A stretch of DNA of 64,000 nucleotides from Pseudomonas sp. P8_241 (lineage in GTDB: Bacteria; Pseudomonadota; Gammaproteobacteria; Pseudomonadales; Pseudomonadaceae), in contig NZ_CP125377.1 of assembly GCF_034008315.1 (NCBI RefSeq), forward strand, positions 4,772,501 through 4,836,500, given 5' to 3'. Both the position numbers and the translations under genes were made by a program. The notes under the pieces were generated by a model. That model saw nothing but the letters and a program-made list of their open reading frames with translations. It made no database searches and was not told where the DNA came from. This document shows positions 33,087-43,509 of the stretch, piece by piece (position 1 is the stretch's first letter; each line of letters opens with the position of its first letter).

Positions 33087-35462
33087 TCAGGCCGAAGCTT
33101 GACCTTCCGCCAGGAAGAACCAGGTTTCCAGTACGGAATCGGGGTTCAACGAAACGCTTTCGATGCCCTGCTCCATCAGCCACTTGGCCAGGTCCGGGTG
33201 GTCCGAAGGGCCCTGACCGCAAATGCCGATGTACTTGCCAGCCTTGTTGCACGCGGCAATGGCGTTGGCCAGCAGCTTCTTGACCGCTGGATTACGCTCG
33301 TCGAACAGGTGCGCGATGATGCCGGAGTCACGATCCAGGCCCAGAGTCAGCTGGGTCAGGTCGTTGGAGCCGATGGAGAAACCGTCGAAGAACTCGAGGA
33401 ATTCTTCAGCCAGGATCGCGTTGGACGGCAGTTCGCACATCATGATGACGCGCAGACCGTTTTCGCCACGGGCCAGACCGTTTTCAGCCAGCAGATCCAC
33501 TACCTGGCTCGCTTCGCCCAGGGTACGGACGAACGGCACCATGATTTCGACGTTGGTCAGCCCCATCTCGTTGCGCACACGCTTGAGCGCACGGCATTCG
33601 AGTTCGAAGCAGTCACGGAACGATTCGCTGATGTAACGCGAAGCGCCACGGAAGCCCAGCATCGGGTTTTCTTCTTCCGGCTCGTACAGCTTGCCGCCGA
33701 TCAGGTTGGCGTACTCGTTGGACTTGAAGTCCGACAGACGCACGATGACCTTCTTCGGATAGAACGCAGCAGCGAGAGTGCTGATGCCTTCGACCAGTTT
33801 TTCGACGTAGAACCCGACCGGATCGTCGTATCCGGCGATGCGCTTGTCGACGCTTTCCTTGATGTCCTGCGGCAGACCGTCGTAGTTCAGCAGTGCCTTG
33901 GGGTGCACGCCGATCATACGGTTGATGATGAATTCCAGGCGGGCCAGGCCCACACCTGCGTTCGGCAGCTGCGCGAAGTCGAAGGCGCGATCCGGATTGC
34001 CGACGTTCATCATGATCTTGAACGGCAGATCAGGCATGGCGTCAACGGAGTTCTTCTTGATGTCGAAACCCAGTTCGCCTTCGAAGATGAAACCGGTGTC
34101 GCCTTCAGCGCAGGAAACGGTGACGCCCTGGCCGTCTTTCAAAAGCTGGGTGGCGTTACCGCAACCGACTACCGCTGGAATACCCAGTTCACGGGCGATG
34201 ATCGCCGCGTGGCAGGTACGGCCGCCACGGTTGGTGACGATTGCGCTGGCGCGCTTCATGACCGGTTCCCAGTCCGGGTCGGTCATGTCGGATACCAGTA
34301 CGTCGCCTGGCTGGACCTTGTCCATCTCGGACACGTCCTTGATGATGCGGACCTTGCCGGCGCCGATGCGCTGGCCGATGGCACGACCTTCCACCAGCAC
34401 GGTGCCGGTCTCTTTCAACAGGTAACGTTCCATGACGTTGGCCTGAGTACGGCTCTTCACGGTTTCCGGACGGGCCTGCACGATGTACAGCTTGCCGTCG
34501 TCACCGTCCTTGGCCCATTCGATGTCCATCGGGCACTGGTAGTGCTTCTCGATGATCATCGCCTGCTTGGCGAGTTCGCTGACTTCGGCATCGGACAGGC
34601 AGAAACGTGCGCGCTCGGCTTTGTCCACGTCGACGGTTTTCACCGAACGACCGGCCTTGGCTTCGTCGCCGTAGATCATCTTGATGGCCTTGCTGCCCAG
34701 GTTGCGGCGCAGAATCGCAGGGCGACCGGCGGCCAGCGTACCTTTGTGGACGTAGAACTCATCCGGGTTCACCGCGCCTTGCACGACGGTTTCACCCAGG
34801 CCGTAGGCGCCGGTGATGAACACCACGTCACGGAAACCCGACTCGGTATCGAGGGTGAACATCACGCCGGCGGTGCCGGTTTCGGAGCGGACCATGCGCT
34901 GCACACCGGCCGACAGGGCGACCAGCTTGTGGTCGAAGCCCTGGTGCACGCGGTAGGAAATGGCGCGATCGTTGAACAGCGAAGCGAACACCTCTTTGGC
35001 GGCACGAATGACGTTTTCGACACCACGGATGTTCAGGAAGGTTTCCTGCTGACCGGCGAAGGATGCGTCCGGCAGGTCTTCGGCGGTAGCGGAAGAACGC
35101 ACGGCTACGGCCACGTCGGGGTTGCCGGCGGACAGCGCGGCGAACGCGGTACGGATTTCGGCATTCAGTTTTTCAGGGAACTCGGCTTCCATGATCCACT
35201 GGCGGATCTGGGAACCGGTCTTCGCCAGCGCATTCACGTCATCGACGTCCAGGGCATCAAGGGCGTCGTGAATCTGCTGATTCAGGCCGCTCAGTTCCAG
35301 GAAATCACGATAAGCCTGCGCGGTCGTGGCGAAGCCACCGGGCACCGATACACCGGCACCCGCAAGGTTGCTGATCATCTCGCCCAGGGATGCGTTCTTG
35401 CCCCCCACGTGCTCAACGTCGTCTTTGCCGAGCTTGTCGAGGGAAACTACGTACTCTACCAA
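33087..35462 (-). CDS. ppsA: Phosphoenolpyruvate synthase
   Basis: PpsA converts pyruvate, ATP and water to PEP, AMP and phosphate for gluconeogenesis. The 791-residue protein starts at a TTG (35462) preceded by [27 protein letters not shown]. An N-terminal ATP-grasp domain (about 1-340) is followed by the swivelling phosphohistidine domain with [20 protein letters not shown] (near residue 420). The C-terminal PEP-binding barrel has [18 protein letters not shown] and CGQGPSDHP. It is divergent from ppsR, its regulator; the 174-base gap holds both promoters. Confidence 0.97.
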   Translation of the reverse strand: MVEYVVSLDKLGKDDVEHVGGKNASLGEMISNLAGAGVSVPGGFATTAQAYRDFLELSGLNQQIHDALDALDVDDVNALAKTGSQIRQWIMEAEFPEKLNAEIRTAFAALSAGNPDVAVAVRSSATAEDLPDASFAGQQETFLNIRGVENVIRAAKEVFASLFNDRAISYRVHQGFDHKLVALSAGVQRMVRSETGTAGVMFTLDTESGFRDVVFITGAYGLGETVVQGAVNPDEFYVHKGTLAAGRPAILRRNLGSKAIKMIYGDEAKAGRSVKTVDVDKAERARFCLSDAEVSELAKQAMIIEKHYQCPMDIEWAKDGDDGKLYIVQARPETVKSRTQANVMERYLLKETGTVLVEGRAIGQRIGAGKVRIIKDVSEMDKVQPGDVLVSDMTDPDWEPVMKRASAIVTNRGGRTCHAAIIARELGIPAVVGCGNATQLLKDGQGVTVSCAEGDTGFIFEGELGFDIKKNSVDAMPDLPFKIMMNVGNPDRAFDFAQLPNAGVGLARLEFIINRMIGVHPKALLNYDGLPQDIKESVDKRIAGYDDPVGFYVEKLVEGISTLAAAFYPKKVIVRLSDFKSNEYANLIGGKLYEPEEENPMLGFRGASRYISESFRDCFELECRALKRVRNEMGLTNVEIMVPFVRTLGEASQVVDLLAENGLARGENGLRVIMMCELPSNAILAEEFLEFFDGFSIGSNDLTQLTLGLDRDSGIIAHLFDERNPAVKKLLANAIAACNKAGKYIGICGQGPSDHPDLAKWLMEQGIESVSLNPDSVLETWFFLAEGQASA

Positions 35463-35636
35463 GGTGATCTCTCCACTAACTGTGTTGGAAAAGCTCAGAA
35501 GCCGGCGCTCTAAAGGAGCATTTGCCGACTATATGGCCTGGACCTGGAAAATAAGTGAGAATGCAGGCCATTGGCGGCCAGCAAATCGCGCCTATCATAT
35601 CCAAGATTCGTCACTAGCTTAAGGCCCAAGGTGCAA

Positions 35637-36455
35637 ATGAAACGATCTGCTTTCTTTATCTCCGATGGCACGGGCATTACTGCCGAAACCCTCGGCCAGA
35701 GTCTCCTGGCGCAGTTCGAAAACATTACCTTCAGCAAAGTCACACGGCCGTACATCGACAACGTGGACAAAGCGCGGGCCATGGTACAACAAATCAACAA
35801 AGCCGCTGAAACCGACGGCTTTCGTCCGATTATCTTCGACACCATCGTCAATCAGGACATTCGTGAGATTCTTGCTACCTCGAATGGTTTCATGATCGAC
35901 ATTTTCTCGACGTTCCTGGCGCCGCTTGAACAGGAACTGACCGAGCATTCTTCGTACACCGTCGGCAAGTCCCACTCCATCGGCTCCAGTACCAATTACA
36001 TGGAGCGTATCGAGGCCGTCAACTTTGCTCTCGACAACGATGACGGCGCCCGCACGCACTATTACGACAAGGCCGACCTGATCCTGGTCGGCGTGTCGCG
36101 CTGCGGCAAGACCCCAACCTGCCTGTACATGGCCATGCAATTCGGCATCCGCGCGGCCAACTACCCGTTGACCGAAGACGACATGGAACGTCTGCAACTG
36201 CCAAACGCCCTGCGCGCCCACCAGCACAAGCTGTTCGGCCTGACCATCGATCCCGACCGCCTGACCGCGATCCGCAACGAACGCAAACCCAACAGCCGCT
36301 ATTCGAGCTACGCCCAATGCGAGTTCGAAGTGCGCGAGGTGGAAAACCTGTTCCGTCGCGAGAACATCCCGCACATCAACTCCACAGATTTTTCCGTGGA
36401 AGAAATCTCCGCAAAAATCCTTGTGGAGAAAGGTGTGGAGCGGCGGTTCAAGTAA
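35637..36455 (+). CDS. ppsR: PEP synthase regulatory kinase/pyrophosphorylase PpsR
   Basis: PpsR (DUF299) is an ADP-dependent kinase and phosphate-dependent pyrophosphorylase that inactivates and reactivates PpsA by threonine phosphorylation next to its catalytic histidine. The 272-residue protein starts [20 protein letters not shown] at the ATG at 35637. The P-loop GVSRCGKTP is near residue 152. [19 protein letters not shown] and [14 protein letters not shown] are typical of the family. Divergence from ppsA supports the pairing. Confidence 0.96.
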   Translation: MKRSAFFISDGTGITAETLGQSLLAQFENITFSKVTRPYIDNVDKARAMVQQINKAAETDGFRPIIFDTIVNQDIREILATSNGFMIDIFSTFLAPLEQELTEHSSYTVGKSHSIGSSTNYMERIEAVNFALDNDDGARTHYYDKADLILVGVSRCGKTPTCLYMAMQFGIRAANYPLTEDDMERLQLPNALRAHQHKLFGLTIDPDRLTAIRNERKPNSRYSSYAQCEFEVREVENLFRRENIPHINSTDFSVEEISAKILVEKGVERRFK

Positions 36456-36477
36456 TTCGGGTCACACTTCTGCTTCT

Positions 36478-36512
36478 GCAGGAGCTGCCGCAGGCTGCGG
36501 CAGCTCCTACAG
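36478..36512. repeat. Compact REP-like hairpin between convergent ppsR and prpD
   Basis: AGGAGCTGCCGCAG and CTGCGGCAGCTCCT flank a single G. It is a minimal copy of the GGCAGCTCCTAC repeat family and may act as a terminator. Confidence 0.75.
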
Positions 36513-36520
36513 AGGTCTGT

Positions 36521-38005
36521 CTAAATAACCAACAAATCCACAAACCGGTTCACCGCTGTCGCCTCAAGTTTCTGCTGATCCTTGCACAGCGCAAAAATCT
36601 CCTCAGTGCGCTGCCCGGTGAAACGTGTCAGCAAGTTCGCCTTGAATTTCCCCTCCAGCAACGGAATACCTTCAGCCCGACGCCGACGATGGCCAATCGG
36701 GTATTCCACCACCACATTCTCGGTGCTGGAACCGTCCTTGAAAAACACCTGTACCGCATTGGCAATCGAACGCTTGTCGGTTTCCAGATATTCACGGGTG
36801 TAACGTGGCTCTTCGACGATGACCATTTTCTCGCGCAGCACATCGATGATCGGATGCGCCTTGTGGAAATCGTCTTCGTAGTACTCCGCAACCAGGTTGC
36901 CGAAGGCCATCGGCACCGCGGTCATGTACTGGATGCAGTGATCGCGGTCGGCAGCGTTGGCCAGCGGCCCGACCTTGGAAATGATGCGAATCGCCGATTC
37001 CTGTGTAGTTATCACCACTTTGTCGATTTCATGCAGTCGATTGCGAACCTGCGGATGCAGGATCACCGCCGCTTCACAGGCCGTTTGCGCGTGAAACTCG
37101 GCCGGAAAACTGATCTTGAACAGCACATTCTCCATCACATAACTGCCGTACGGCCGCGAGAAACTGAAAGCGCGCTTGCCTTCAGGCTTGAGCGCCAGAT
37201 CGCTATTGGTGTGGCTGAACAGCACGTCGTAAAAGCCCCACTGTTTGGCACTCAACACCCCGGGAATCCCCATCTCGCCACGCATCGCAATGTCCGCCAG
37301 GCGCACGCCACGACTGGACGCATCACCGGCTGCCCAGGACTTTCGCGACCCGGCATTCGGCGCATGCCGATACGTGCGTAACGCCTGGCCGTCAGCAAAA
37401 GCGTGGGACAACGCCGACAACAGCTGCTCACGATTGGCGCCCATCAGCTTGGCGGTGACCGCCGTCGACGCGACTTTCACCAGAATGACGTGATCGAGAC
37501 CGACACGGTTGAACGAGTTTTCCAGCGCGATCACACCCTGAATCTCGTGGGCCATGATCATCGATTCAAGCACCGTGCGCATGGTCAACGGCGCCTCGCC
37601 ATTGGCCAGACTTTTTTGCGACAGGTGGTCCGCTACCGCAAGAATACCGCCGAGGTTATCCGACGGATGCCCCCACTCGGCCGCGAGCCAGGTGTCGTTA
37701 TAGTCGAGCCAACGCACGATACAGCCGATATCCCATGCAGCCTTGACCGGATCAAGCCGATAAGACGTACCCGGAACCCGCGCCCCGAACGGTACAACGG
37801 TGCCTTCGACCACAGGCCCGAGATGCTTGGTGCATTCGGGAAAACGCAGGGCCAGCAGGCCGCAACCCAAGGTATCGATCAAGCAGTTGCGCGCGGTGTC
37901 CAGCGCTTCGGCAGAATCGATCTTGAAGTTGAGGACATAGTCGGCAATGTCCTGCAGGACTTTGTCGTAGTCGGGGCGGTTGTTCAGGTCGACGTTGGCA
38001 CTCAT
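36521..38005 (-). CDS. prpD: 2-methylcitrate dehydratase PrpD
   Basis: PrpD belongs to the MmgE/PrpD family that dehydrates 2-methylcitrate to 2-methyl-cis-aconitate. The 494-residue protein opens [24 protein letters not shown] and has [16 protein letters not shown] and FLDY-like [20 protein letters not shown]. It ends the prp operon. AcnD with PrpF can carry out the same dehydration, so in clusters with both, PrpD may be partly redundant or favour another stereoisomer. Confidence 0.95.
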   Translation of the reverse strand: MSANVDLNNRPDYDKVLQDIADYVLNFKIDSAEALDTARNCLIDTLGCGLLALRFPECTKHLGPVVEGTVVPFGARVPGTSYRLDPVKAAWDIGCIVRWLDYNDTWLAAEWGHPSDNLGGILAVADHLSQKSLANGEAPLTMRTVLESMIMAHEIQGVIALENSFNRVGLDHVILVKVASTAVTAKLMGANREQLLSALSHAFADGQALRTYRHAPNAGSRKSWAAGDASSRGVRLADIAMRGEMGIPGVLSAKQWGFYDVLFSHTNSDLALKPEGKRAFSFSRPYGSYVMENVLFKISFPAEFHAQTACEAAVILHPQVRNRLHEIDKVVITTQESAIRIISKVGPLANAADRDHCIQYMTAVPMAFGNLVAEYYEDDFHKAHPIIDVLREKMVIVEEPRYTREYLETDKRSIANAVQVFFKDGSSTENVVVEYPIGHRRRRAEGIPLLEGKFKANLLTRFTGQRTEEIFALCKDQQKLEATAVNRFVDLLVI

Positions 38006-38097
38006 GTTCGATTCACTCTATGAAGTGGTTCGTTGATGGGACCTCGGTTCAGGCGTCTCGGTGTATCGCTGCTTTCTTGTTTTGAAATGCGATCCTT

Positions 38098-38163
38098 TGC
38101 AGGAGCCGGCTTGCTGGCGATGGCGATTTCAAGAACGCCATCGCCAGCAAGCCAGCTCCTGCA
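38098..38163. repeat. REPIN between prpF and prpD
   Basis: TGCAGGAGCCGGCTTGCTGG and CCAGCAAGCCAGCTCCTGCA are opposed with an inner dyad (GCGATGGCG/CGCCATCGC). It lies within the operon, so may modulate prpD relative to the upstream genes. Confidence 0.85.
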
Positions 38164-38172
38164 GAGCGTGAA

Positions 38173-39363
38173 TCAGAACGAATCACCCGGCACACGCACA
38201 TAACCTTCCATCAACACCCGCGCACTGCGGCTCATGATGGCCTTGTTCACGGTCCACTCGCCGTTCACCTGGCTGGCTTCAGCGCCGACGCGCAAGGTGC
38301 CGGACGGATGCCCGAAGCGCACCGCATTACGCTCGGTGCCGCCCGCTGCAAGGTTGACCAGCGTACCGGTGATCGCTGCCGCCGTGCCGATGGCTACCGC
38401 TGCCGTGCCCATCATCGCGTGGTGCAACTTGCCCATCGACAATGCACGCACCAACAGGTCGACATCGCCCGCCGCAATGGCTTTGCCGCTGGACGATACG
38501 TAGTCCGCCGGCTTGGCAACGAAGGCCACCTTCGGCGTGTGCTGCCGTTTGGCCGCTTCGTCGACGTTGGAAATCAGGCCCATGCGCAGTGCGCCGTAAG
38601 CGCGGATGGTTTCAAACATCAGCAGGGCTTTCGGATCGCCGTTGATCGCGCCTTGCAGCTCAGTGCCTTTGTAGCCGATGTCTTCGGCATTGACGAAAAT
38701 CGTCGGGATGCCGGCGTTGATCAGGGTCGCCTTGAAGGTGCCGACGCCGGGTACTTCCAGCTCATCCACGAGGTTGCCGGTCGGGAACATCGAACCGCCA
38801 CCGCCCTCTTCGTCCGCTGCCGGATCGAGGAACTCGACCTGCACTTCAGCGGCTGGGAAGGTCACGCCGTCGAGTTCGAAATCGCCGGTTTCCTGGACTT
38901 CACCGTTGGTGATCGGCACGTGGGCGATGATGGTCTTGCTGATGTTGGCCTGCCATACGCGAACCACGGCCACGCCGTTGTGCGGGATGCGGCTGGCGTC
39001 GACCAGGCCGTTGCTGACAGCGAACGAACCGACGGCTGCCGTCAGGTTGCCGCAGTTGCCGCTCCAGTCCACAAAGGGCTTGTCGATGGAGACCTGACCG
39101 AACAGGTAGTCGACGTCGTGATCGGCCTGGGTGCTTTTTGACAGGATCACGGTTTTGCTGGTGCTGGAAGTTGCGCCACCCATGCCGTCGATTTGCTTGT
39201 CGTACGGATCGGGGCTGCCGATCACGCGCAGCAACAAGGCATCGCGGGCCGGGCCTGGGACCTGTGCTGTTTCCGGCAAGTCTTTAAGGCTGAAGAACAC
39301 GCCTTTGCTGGTGCCGCCGCGCATGTAGGTCGCGGGAATTTTGATTTGCGGTGCATGAGCCAT
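38173..39363 (-). CDS. prpF: AcnD-accessory protein PrpF (2-methylaconitate isomerase family)
   Basis: PrpF adopts a diaminopimelate-epimerase-like fold and isomerises 2-methyl-trans-aconitate to the cis form, supporting the AcnD route. The 396-residue protein starts MAHAPQIKIPATYMRGGTSKGVFF with a good AAGGAG site. MRGGTSKG and DWSGNCGNLTAAVGSFAVSNG (active-site Cys region) are characteristic. It follows acnD after 67 bases containing a strong hairpin. Confidence 0.95.
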   Translation of the reverse strand: MAHAPQIKIPATYMRGGTSKGVFFSLKDLPETAQVPGPARDALLLRVIGSPDPYDKQIDGMGGATSSTSKTVILSKSTQADHDVDYLFGQVSIDKPFVDWSGNCGNLTAAVGSFAVSNGLVDASRIPHNGVAVVRVWQANISKTIIAHVPITNGEVQETGDFELDGVTFPAAEVQVEFLDPAADEEGGGGSMFPTGNLVDELEVPGVGTFKATLINAGIPTIFVNAEDIGYKGTELQGAINGDPKALLMFETIRAYGALRMGLISNVDEAAKRQHTPKVAFVAKPADYVSSSGKAIAAGDVDLLVRALSMGKLHHAMMGTAAVAIGTAAAITGTLVNLAAGGTERNAVRFGHPSGTLRVGAEASQVNGEWTVNKAIMSRSARVLMEGYVRVPGDSF

Positions 39364-39389
39364 GGTCTTGCTTACTCCTTAGCCTGAAA

Positions 39390-39421
39390 ACACACACGGG
39401 ACTCAAAGTCCCGTGTGTGTA
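39390..39421 (-). terminator. Intercistronic hairpin between acnD and prpF
   Basis: ACACACACGGGACT and AGTCCCGTGTGTGT pair perfectly (14 base pairs) around three bases. On the transcribed strand the stem is followed by only TTTT, so it may be a partial terminator or a message-stabilising barrier at the 3' end of acnD. Confidence 0.6.
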
Positions 39422-39430
39422 GAGCGTGTG

Positions 39431-42025
39431 TTAAACGGCAACCGCCGATTCTTCGAGGAAGTCCTGGGCGAAGCGTTGCAGTACGCCACCGGCTTCGTAA
39501 ATCGACACTTCTTCAGCGGTGTCGAGGCGGCAGGTCACCGGCACATCGACGCGCTCGCCGTTCTTGCGATGGATCACCAGCGTCAGGTCGGCACGCGGGG
39601 TGCGGTCGCCGATCACGTCATAGGTTTCGCTGCCGTCGATGGCCAGGGTGTGACGGTTGGTGCCCGGTTTGAACTCCAGCGGCAACACGCCCATGCCCAC
39701 CAGGTTGGTGCGGTGAATGCGCTCGAAACCTTCGGCGGCAATCGCTTCCACACCGGCCAGACGCACGCCTTTGGCGGCCCAGTCGCGGGACGAACCCTGA
39801 CCGTAGTCGGCGCCCGCGATGATGATCAGCGGCTGCTTGCGGTCCATGTAGGTTTCGATGGCTTCCCACATGCGCATCACTTTGCCTTCCGGCTCGACGC
39901 GAGCCAGCGAGCCCTGCTTGACCTTGCCGTTTTCCAGAACCATTTCGTTGAACAGTTTAGGGTTGGCGAAGGTCGCGCGCTGTGCGGTCAGGTGGTCACC
40001 ACGGTGAGTCGCGTAAGAGTTGAAATCCTCTTCCGGCAGGCCCATTTTCGCCAGGTATTCGCCAGCGGCGCTGTCGAGCATGATGGCGTTGGACGGCGAC
40101 AGGTGATCAGTAGTGATGTTGTCCGGCAGTACCGCCAGTGGGCGCATGCCCTTGAGCGGACGAGCGCCGGCCAGCGCGCCTTCCCAGTACGGAGGACGGC
40201 GGATGTAGGTGCTCATTTCGCGCCAGTCGTACAGCGGCGCGACTTTCGGGCCGGTGTCTTCGTGGATGGCGAACATCGGGATGTACACCTGACGGAACTG
40301 TTCAGGCTTCACCGAGGCTTTGACCACCGAGTCGATTTCTTCGTCGCTCGGCCAGATGTCTTTCAGACGGATTTCCTTGCCGTCGACCACGCCCAGCACG
40401 TCTTTTTCGATATCGAAACGGATGGTACCGGCGATGGCGTAAGCAACGACCAATGGCGGCGAAGCCAGGAACGCTTGCTTGGCGTACGGGTGGATCCGGC
40501 CGTCGAAGTTACGGTTGCCGGACAGCACGGCAGTGGCGTACAGGTCGCGGTCGATGATTTCTTGCTGAATCACTGGGTCCAGTGCACCGGACATGCCGTT
40601 GCAGGTGGTGCAAGCGAAGGCCACGACGCCGAAACCGAGCTGATCCAACTCATCGGTCAGGCCCGCTTCATCGAGGTACAGCGCCACGGTTTTCGAACCT
40701 GGGGCCAGGGACGATTTGACCCATGGCTTTCGGGTCAGGCCGAGCTTGTTCGCATTGCGCGCCAGCAGGCCGGCGGCAATCACGTTGCGCGGGTTGCTGG
40801 TGTTGGTGCAGCTGGTGATGGCGGCAATGATCACTGCGCCGTCCGGCATTTGACCCGGAACATCGTCCCACTGACCGGAGATACCTTTGGCCGCCAGATC
40901 GGAAACCGCTACACGGGCGTGCGGGTTGCTCGGGCCAGCCATGTTGCGCACCACAGAAGACAGATCGAACGTCAGGCCGCGCTCGTATTGCGCACCCTTG
41001 AGGCTGTCAGCCCACAGACCTGTGGTCTTGGCATATTGCTCCACAAGCTGCACCTGATCGTCTTCGCGACCGGTGAGTTTGAGGTAGTCGATGGTCTGCT
41101 GGTCGATGTAGAACATCGCCGCGGTGGCGCCGTATTCCGGGGCCATGTTGGAGATGGTTGCGCGGTCGCCGAGGGTCAGCGCGGAAGCGCCTTCGCCGAA
41201 GAATTCCAGCCATGCGCCGACGACTTTTTGCTTGCGCAGGAACTCGGTCAGCGCCAGCACCATGTCAGTGGCGGTGATGCCCGGTTGCAGCTTGCCGGTC
41301 AGCTCGACGCCGACGCTTTCTGGCAGACGCATCCACGAGGCACGGCCGAGCATCACGCTCTCGGCTTCCAGACCACCGACACCAATGGCGATCACGCCCA
41401 ACGCATCGACGTGCGGGGTGTGGCTGTCGGTACCGACGCAGGTGTCAGGGAACGCCACGCCGTCACGCACCTGGATCACCGGAGACATTTTCTCCAGGTT
41501 GATCTGGTGCATGATGCCGTTGCCTGGCGGGATCACGTCGACGTTCTTGAACGCCTTTTTGGTCCAGTTGATAAAGTGGAAACGGTCTTCGTTACGACGG
41601 TCTTCGATGGCGCGGTTCTTCTCGAACGCCTCCGGATCGAAGCCACCGCGCTCGACGGCCAGGGAGTGGTCGACGATCAATTGCGTCGGTACCACCGGGT
41701 TCACTTGCGCAGGATCACCACCTTGCAGGGCGATGGCGTCACGCAGGCCGGCGAGGTCGACCAGTGCGGTCTGGCCGAGGATGTCGTGGCACACCACGCG
41801 GGCCGGGAACCACGGGAAATCGAGGTCGCGCTTGCGTTCGATGAATTGCTTCAGGGATTCGGTGAGCGTGGCCGGGTCGCAGCGACGCACAAGGTTTTCC
41901 GCCAGCACGCGAGAGGTGTAAGGCAGGGTGTCATAGGCGCCGGGCTGAATGGCCTCGACTGCCGCGCGGACGTCGAAGTAGTCCAGTTTGCTGCCGGGCA
42001 GCGATTTGCGGAATTCTGTGTTCAT
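39431..42025 (-). CDS. acnD: Fe/S-dependent 2-methylcitrate dehydratase AcnD
   Basis: AcnD is an aconitase-family [4Fe-4S] enzyme that dehydrates 2-methylcitrate, working with PrpF. The 864-residue protein opens MNTEFRKSLPGSKLDYFDVRAAV. Cluster cysteines are visible in AAITSCTNTSNPRNV and VAFACTTCNGMSG (about residues 390 and 465). The swivel-domain signature is GADYGQGSSRDWAAKG near residue 740. It is similar to AcnA but shorter and sits between prpC and prpF, the usual order. Confidence 0.96.
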   Translation of the reverse strand: MNTEFRKSLPGSKLDYFDVRAAVEAIQPGAYDTLPYTSRVLAENLVRRCDPATLTESLKQFIERKRDLDFPWFPARVVCHDILGQTALVDLAGLRDAIALQGGDPAQVNPVVPTQLIVDHSLAVERGGFDPEAFEKNRAIEDRRNEDRFHFINWTKKAFKNVDVIPPGNGIMHQINLEKMSPVIQVRDGVAFPDTCVGTDSHTPHVDALGVIAIGVGGLEAESVMLGRASWMRLPESVGVELTGKLQPGITATDMVLALTEFLRKQKVVGAWLEFFGEGASALTLGDRATISNMAPEYGATAAMFYIDQQTIDYLKLTGREDDQVQLVEQYAKTTGLWADSLKGAQYERGLTFDLSSVVRNMAGPSNPHARVAVSDLAAKGISGQWDDVPGQMPDGAVIIAAITSCTNTSNPRNVIAAGLLARNANKLGLTRKPWVKSSLAPGSKTVALYLDEAGLTDELDQLGFGVVAFACTTCNGMSGALDPVIQQEIIDRDLYATAVLSGNRNFDGRIHPYAKQAFLASPPLVVAYAIAGTIRFDIEKDVLGVVDGKEIRLKDIWPSDEEIDSVVKASVKPEQFRQVYIPMFAIHEDTGPKVAPLYDWREMSTYIRRPPYWEGALAGARPLKGMRPLAVLPDNITTDHLSPSNAIMLDSAAGEYLAKMGLPEEDFNSYATHRGDHLTAQRATFANPKLFNEMVLENGKVKQGSLARVEPEGKVMRMWEAIETYMDRKQPLIIIAGADYGQGSSRDWAAKGVRLAGVEAIAAEGFERIHRTNLVGMGVLPLEFKPGTNRHTLAIDGSETYDVIGDRTPRADLTLVIHRKNGERVDVPVTCRLDTAEEVSIYEAGGVLQRFAQDFLEESAVAV

Positions 42026-42094
42026 CGGTCAGGACTCGGTCACGGTAATTTCAAAAGGCGGGGCCGACGCAGGCTTCGAAATCAACACGATCCA

Positions 42095-42179
42095 CTGTAG
42101 GAGCGAGCCTGCTCGCGATGGTGTGTCAGACGACACCAGTGTGAATGACACACCATCGCGAGCAGGCTCGCTCCTACAG
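42095..42179. repeat. REPIN between prpC and acnD
   Basis: CTGTAGGAGCGAGCCTGCTC and GAGCAGGCTCGCTCCTACAG are exact complements, and the interior TGGTGTGTCA/TGACACACCA also pairs, making one long hairpin. Confidence 0.88.
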
Positions 42180-42222
42180 GGATCTGCGTTGAATTCAGAT
42201 CCCTGCGTCAAACCTCCACCAT

Positions 42223-43350
42223 TCAGCGTTGTTCGATTGGCACGAACTTGCGCTGTTCGACGCCGGTGTATTCGGCGCTTGGACGGATGATGCGGTTGTT
42301 GGCACGTTGTTCGTACACGTGCGCCGCCCAGCCGGTCAGGCGCGAGCAGACGAAAATCGGTGTGAACAGCTTGGTCGGAATGCCCATGAAGTGGTACGCC
42401 GAGGCATGGTAGAAGTCGGCGTTCGGGAACAGTTTCTTTTGCTCCCACATGGTCTTGTCGATAGCTTCGGAGACCGGGAACAACACCTTGTCGCCCACTT
42501 CGTCAGCGAGTTTTTTCGACCAGCCCTTGATCACTTCATTGCGCGGATCGTTGTCCTTATAGATCGCGTGACCGAAGCCCATGATCTTGTCCTTGCGCTC
42601 CAGCATGCCGAGGGTGCCTTCGATCGCCGCTTCCGGCGAGCTGAAGCGCTCGATCATTTCCATCGCCGCTTCGTTGGCGCCGCCATGCAGCGGACCGCGC
42701 AGCGAACCGATGGCCGCGGTGATGCAGGAATACAGGTCGGACAGGGTCGATGCGCAAACACGGGCGGTGAAGGTCGATGCGTTGAACTCGTGCTCTGCGT
42801 ACAGGATCAGCGAAACGTTCATCACTTTGACGTGCAGCTCGCTCGGCTTCTTGCCGTGCAGCAGGTGCAGGAAGTGACCGCCGATGGATTGCTCGTCGCT
42901 CACGCATTCGATGCGCTTGCCTTCATGGCTGAAGCGATACCAGTAGGTCATGATCGCCGGGAAGGCAGCCAGCAGGCGGTCGGTCTTGTCGTGCTGCTCG
43001 GAGAAGTTGTTCTCTGGCTCCAGGTTACCCAGGAACGAGCAACCGGTGCGCATCACGTCCATCGGGTGGGCGTCGGCGGGGATGCGTTCCAGCACTTCTT
43101 TCAACGCTTGCGGCAGGTCACGCAGCTTGCTCAGTTTGGCAACGTAGGCGGCCAGTTGTGCTTTGCTCGGCAGTTCGCCGTACAGCAGCAGGTAAGCGAC
43201 TTCTTCAAACTGCGCGTCAGCCGCCAGTTCACGAACGTCATAACCACGATAGGTCAGACCGGCACCCGACTGGCCCACGGTGGACAGTGCGGTTTGCCCG
43301 GCAACCTGGCCACGGAGCCCGGCGCCACTGAGTACTTTTGCTTCGGCCAT
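42223..43350 (-). CDS. prpC: 2-methylcitrate synthase
   Basis: PrpC condenses propionyl-CoA with oxaloacetate to 2-methylcitrate. The 375-residue citrate-synthase-family protein starts MAEAKVLSGAGLRGQVAGQT (ATG at 43350). GLTYRGYDVRELA, GPLHGGANEAAMEM (active-site His) and MGFGHAIYKDNDPR are the family motifs; TTC-type length and neighbours separate it from GltA. It follows prpB after 159 bases containing a REP-like pair. Confidence 0.95.
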   Translation of the reverse strand: MAEAKVLSGAGLRGQVAGQTALSTVGQSGAGLTYRGYDVRELAADAQFEEVAYLLLYGELPSKAQLAAYVAKLSKLRDLPQALKEVLERIPADAHPMDVMRTGCSFLGNLEPENNFSEQHDKTDRLLAAFPAIMTYWYRFSHEGKRIECVSDEQSIGGHFLHLLHGKKPSELHVKVMNVSLILYAEHEFNASTFTARVCASTLSDLYSCITAAIGSLRGPLHGGANEAAMEMIERFSSPEAAIEGTLGMLERKDKIMGFGHAIYKDNDPRNEVIKGWSKKLADEVGDKVLFPVSEAIDKTMWEQKKLFPNADFYHASAYHFMGIPTKLFTPIFVCSRLTGWAAHVYEQRANNRIIRPSAEYTGVEQRKFVPIEQR

Positions 43351-43421
43351 TGCTGTCTCCAATCTTGAATTTATTAGGGAATCGGCAAAATTTGATTCAT
43401 CAGGTCTATCGCGTATTGCCG

Positions 43422-43504
43422 AAAAGATCGCAGCCTCGTTTCACTCGACAGCTCCTACAGGAGAAATAGGTCGGTGTAGGCGCTGCCGAAGGCTGCGATC
43501 TTTT
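43422..43504. repeat. REP-like inverted pair between prpB and prpC
   Basis: AAAAGATCGCAGCCTCGTTT and CGAAGGCTGCGATCTTTT enclose CAGCTCCTACAG and GTGTAGGCGCTG. It lies inside the operon, directly downstream of prpB. Confidence 0.82.
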
Positions 43505-43509
43505 AATCA

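Noticed and set aside
32970..35513. Open frame of 847 codons opposite ppsA
   Set aside because: Antisense shadow of a gene with full catalytic motifs; composition is that of a complementary codon pattern.
39413..42100. Open frame of 895 codons opposite acnD
   Set aside because: Antisense shadow; acnD has intact [4Fe-4S] motifs and fits the operon.
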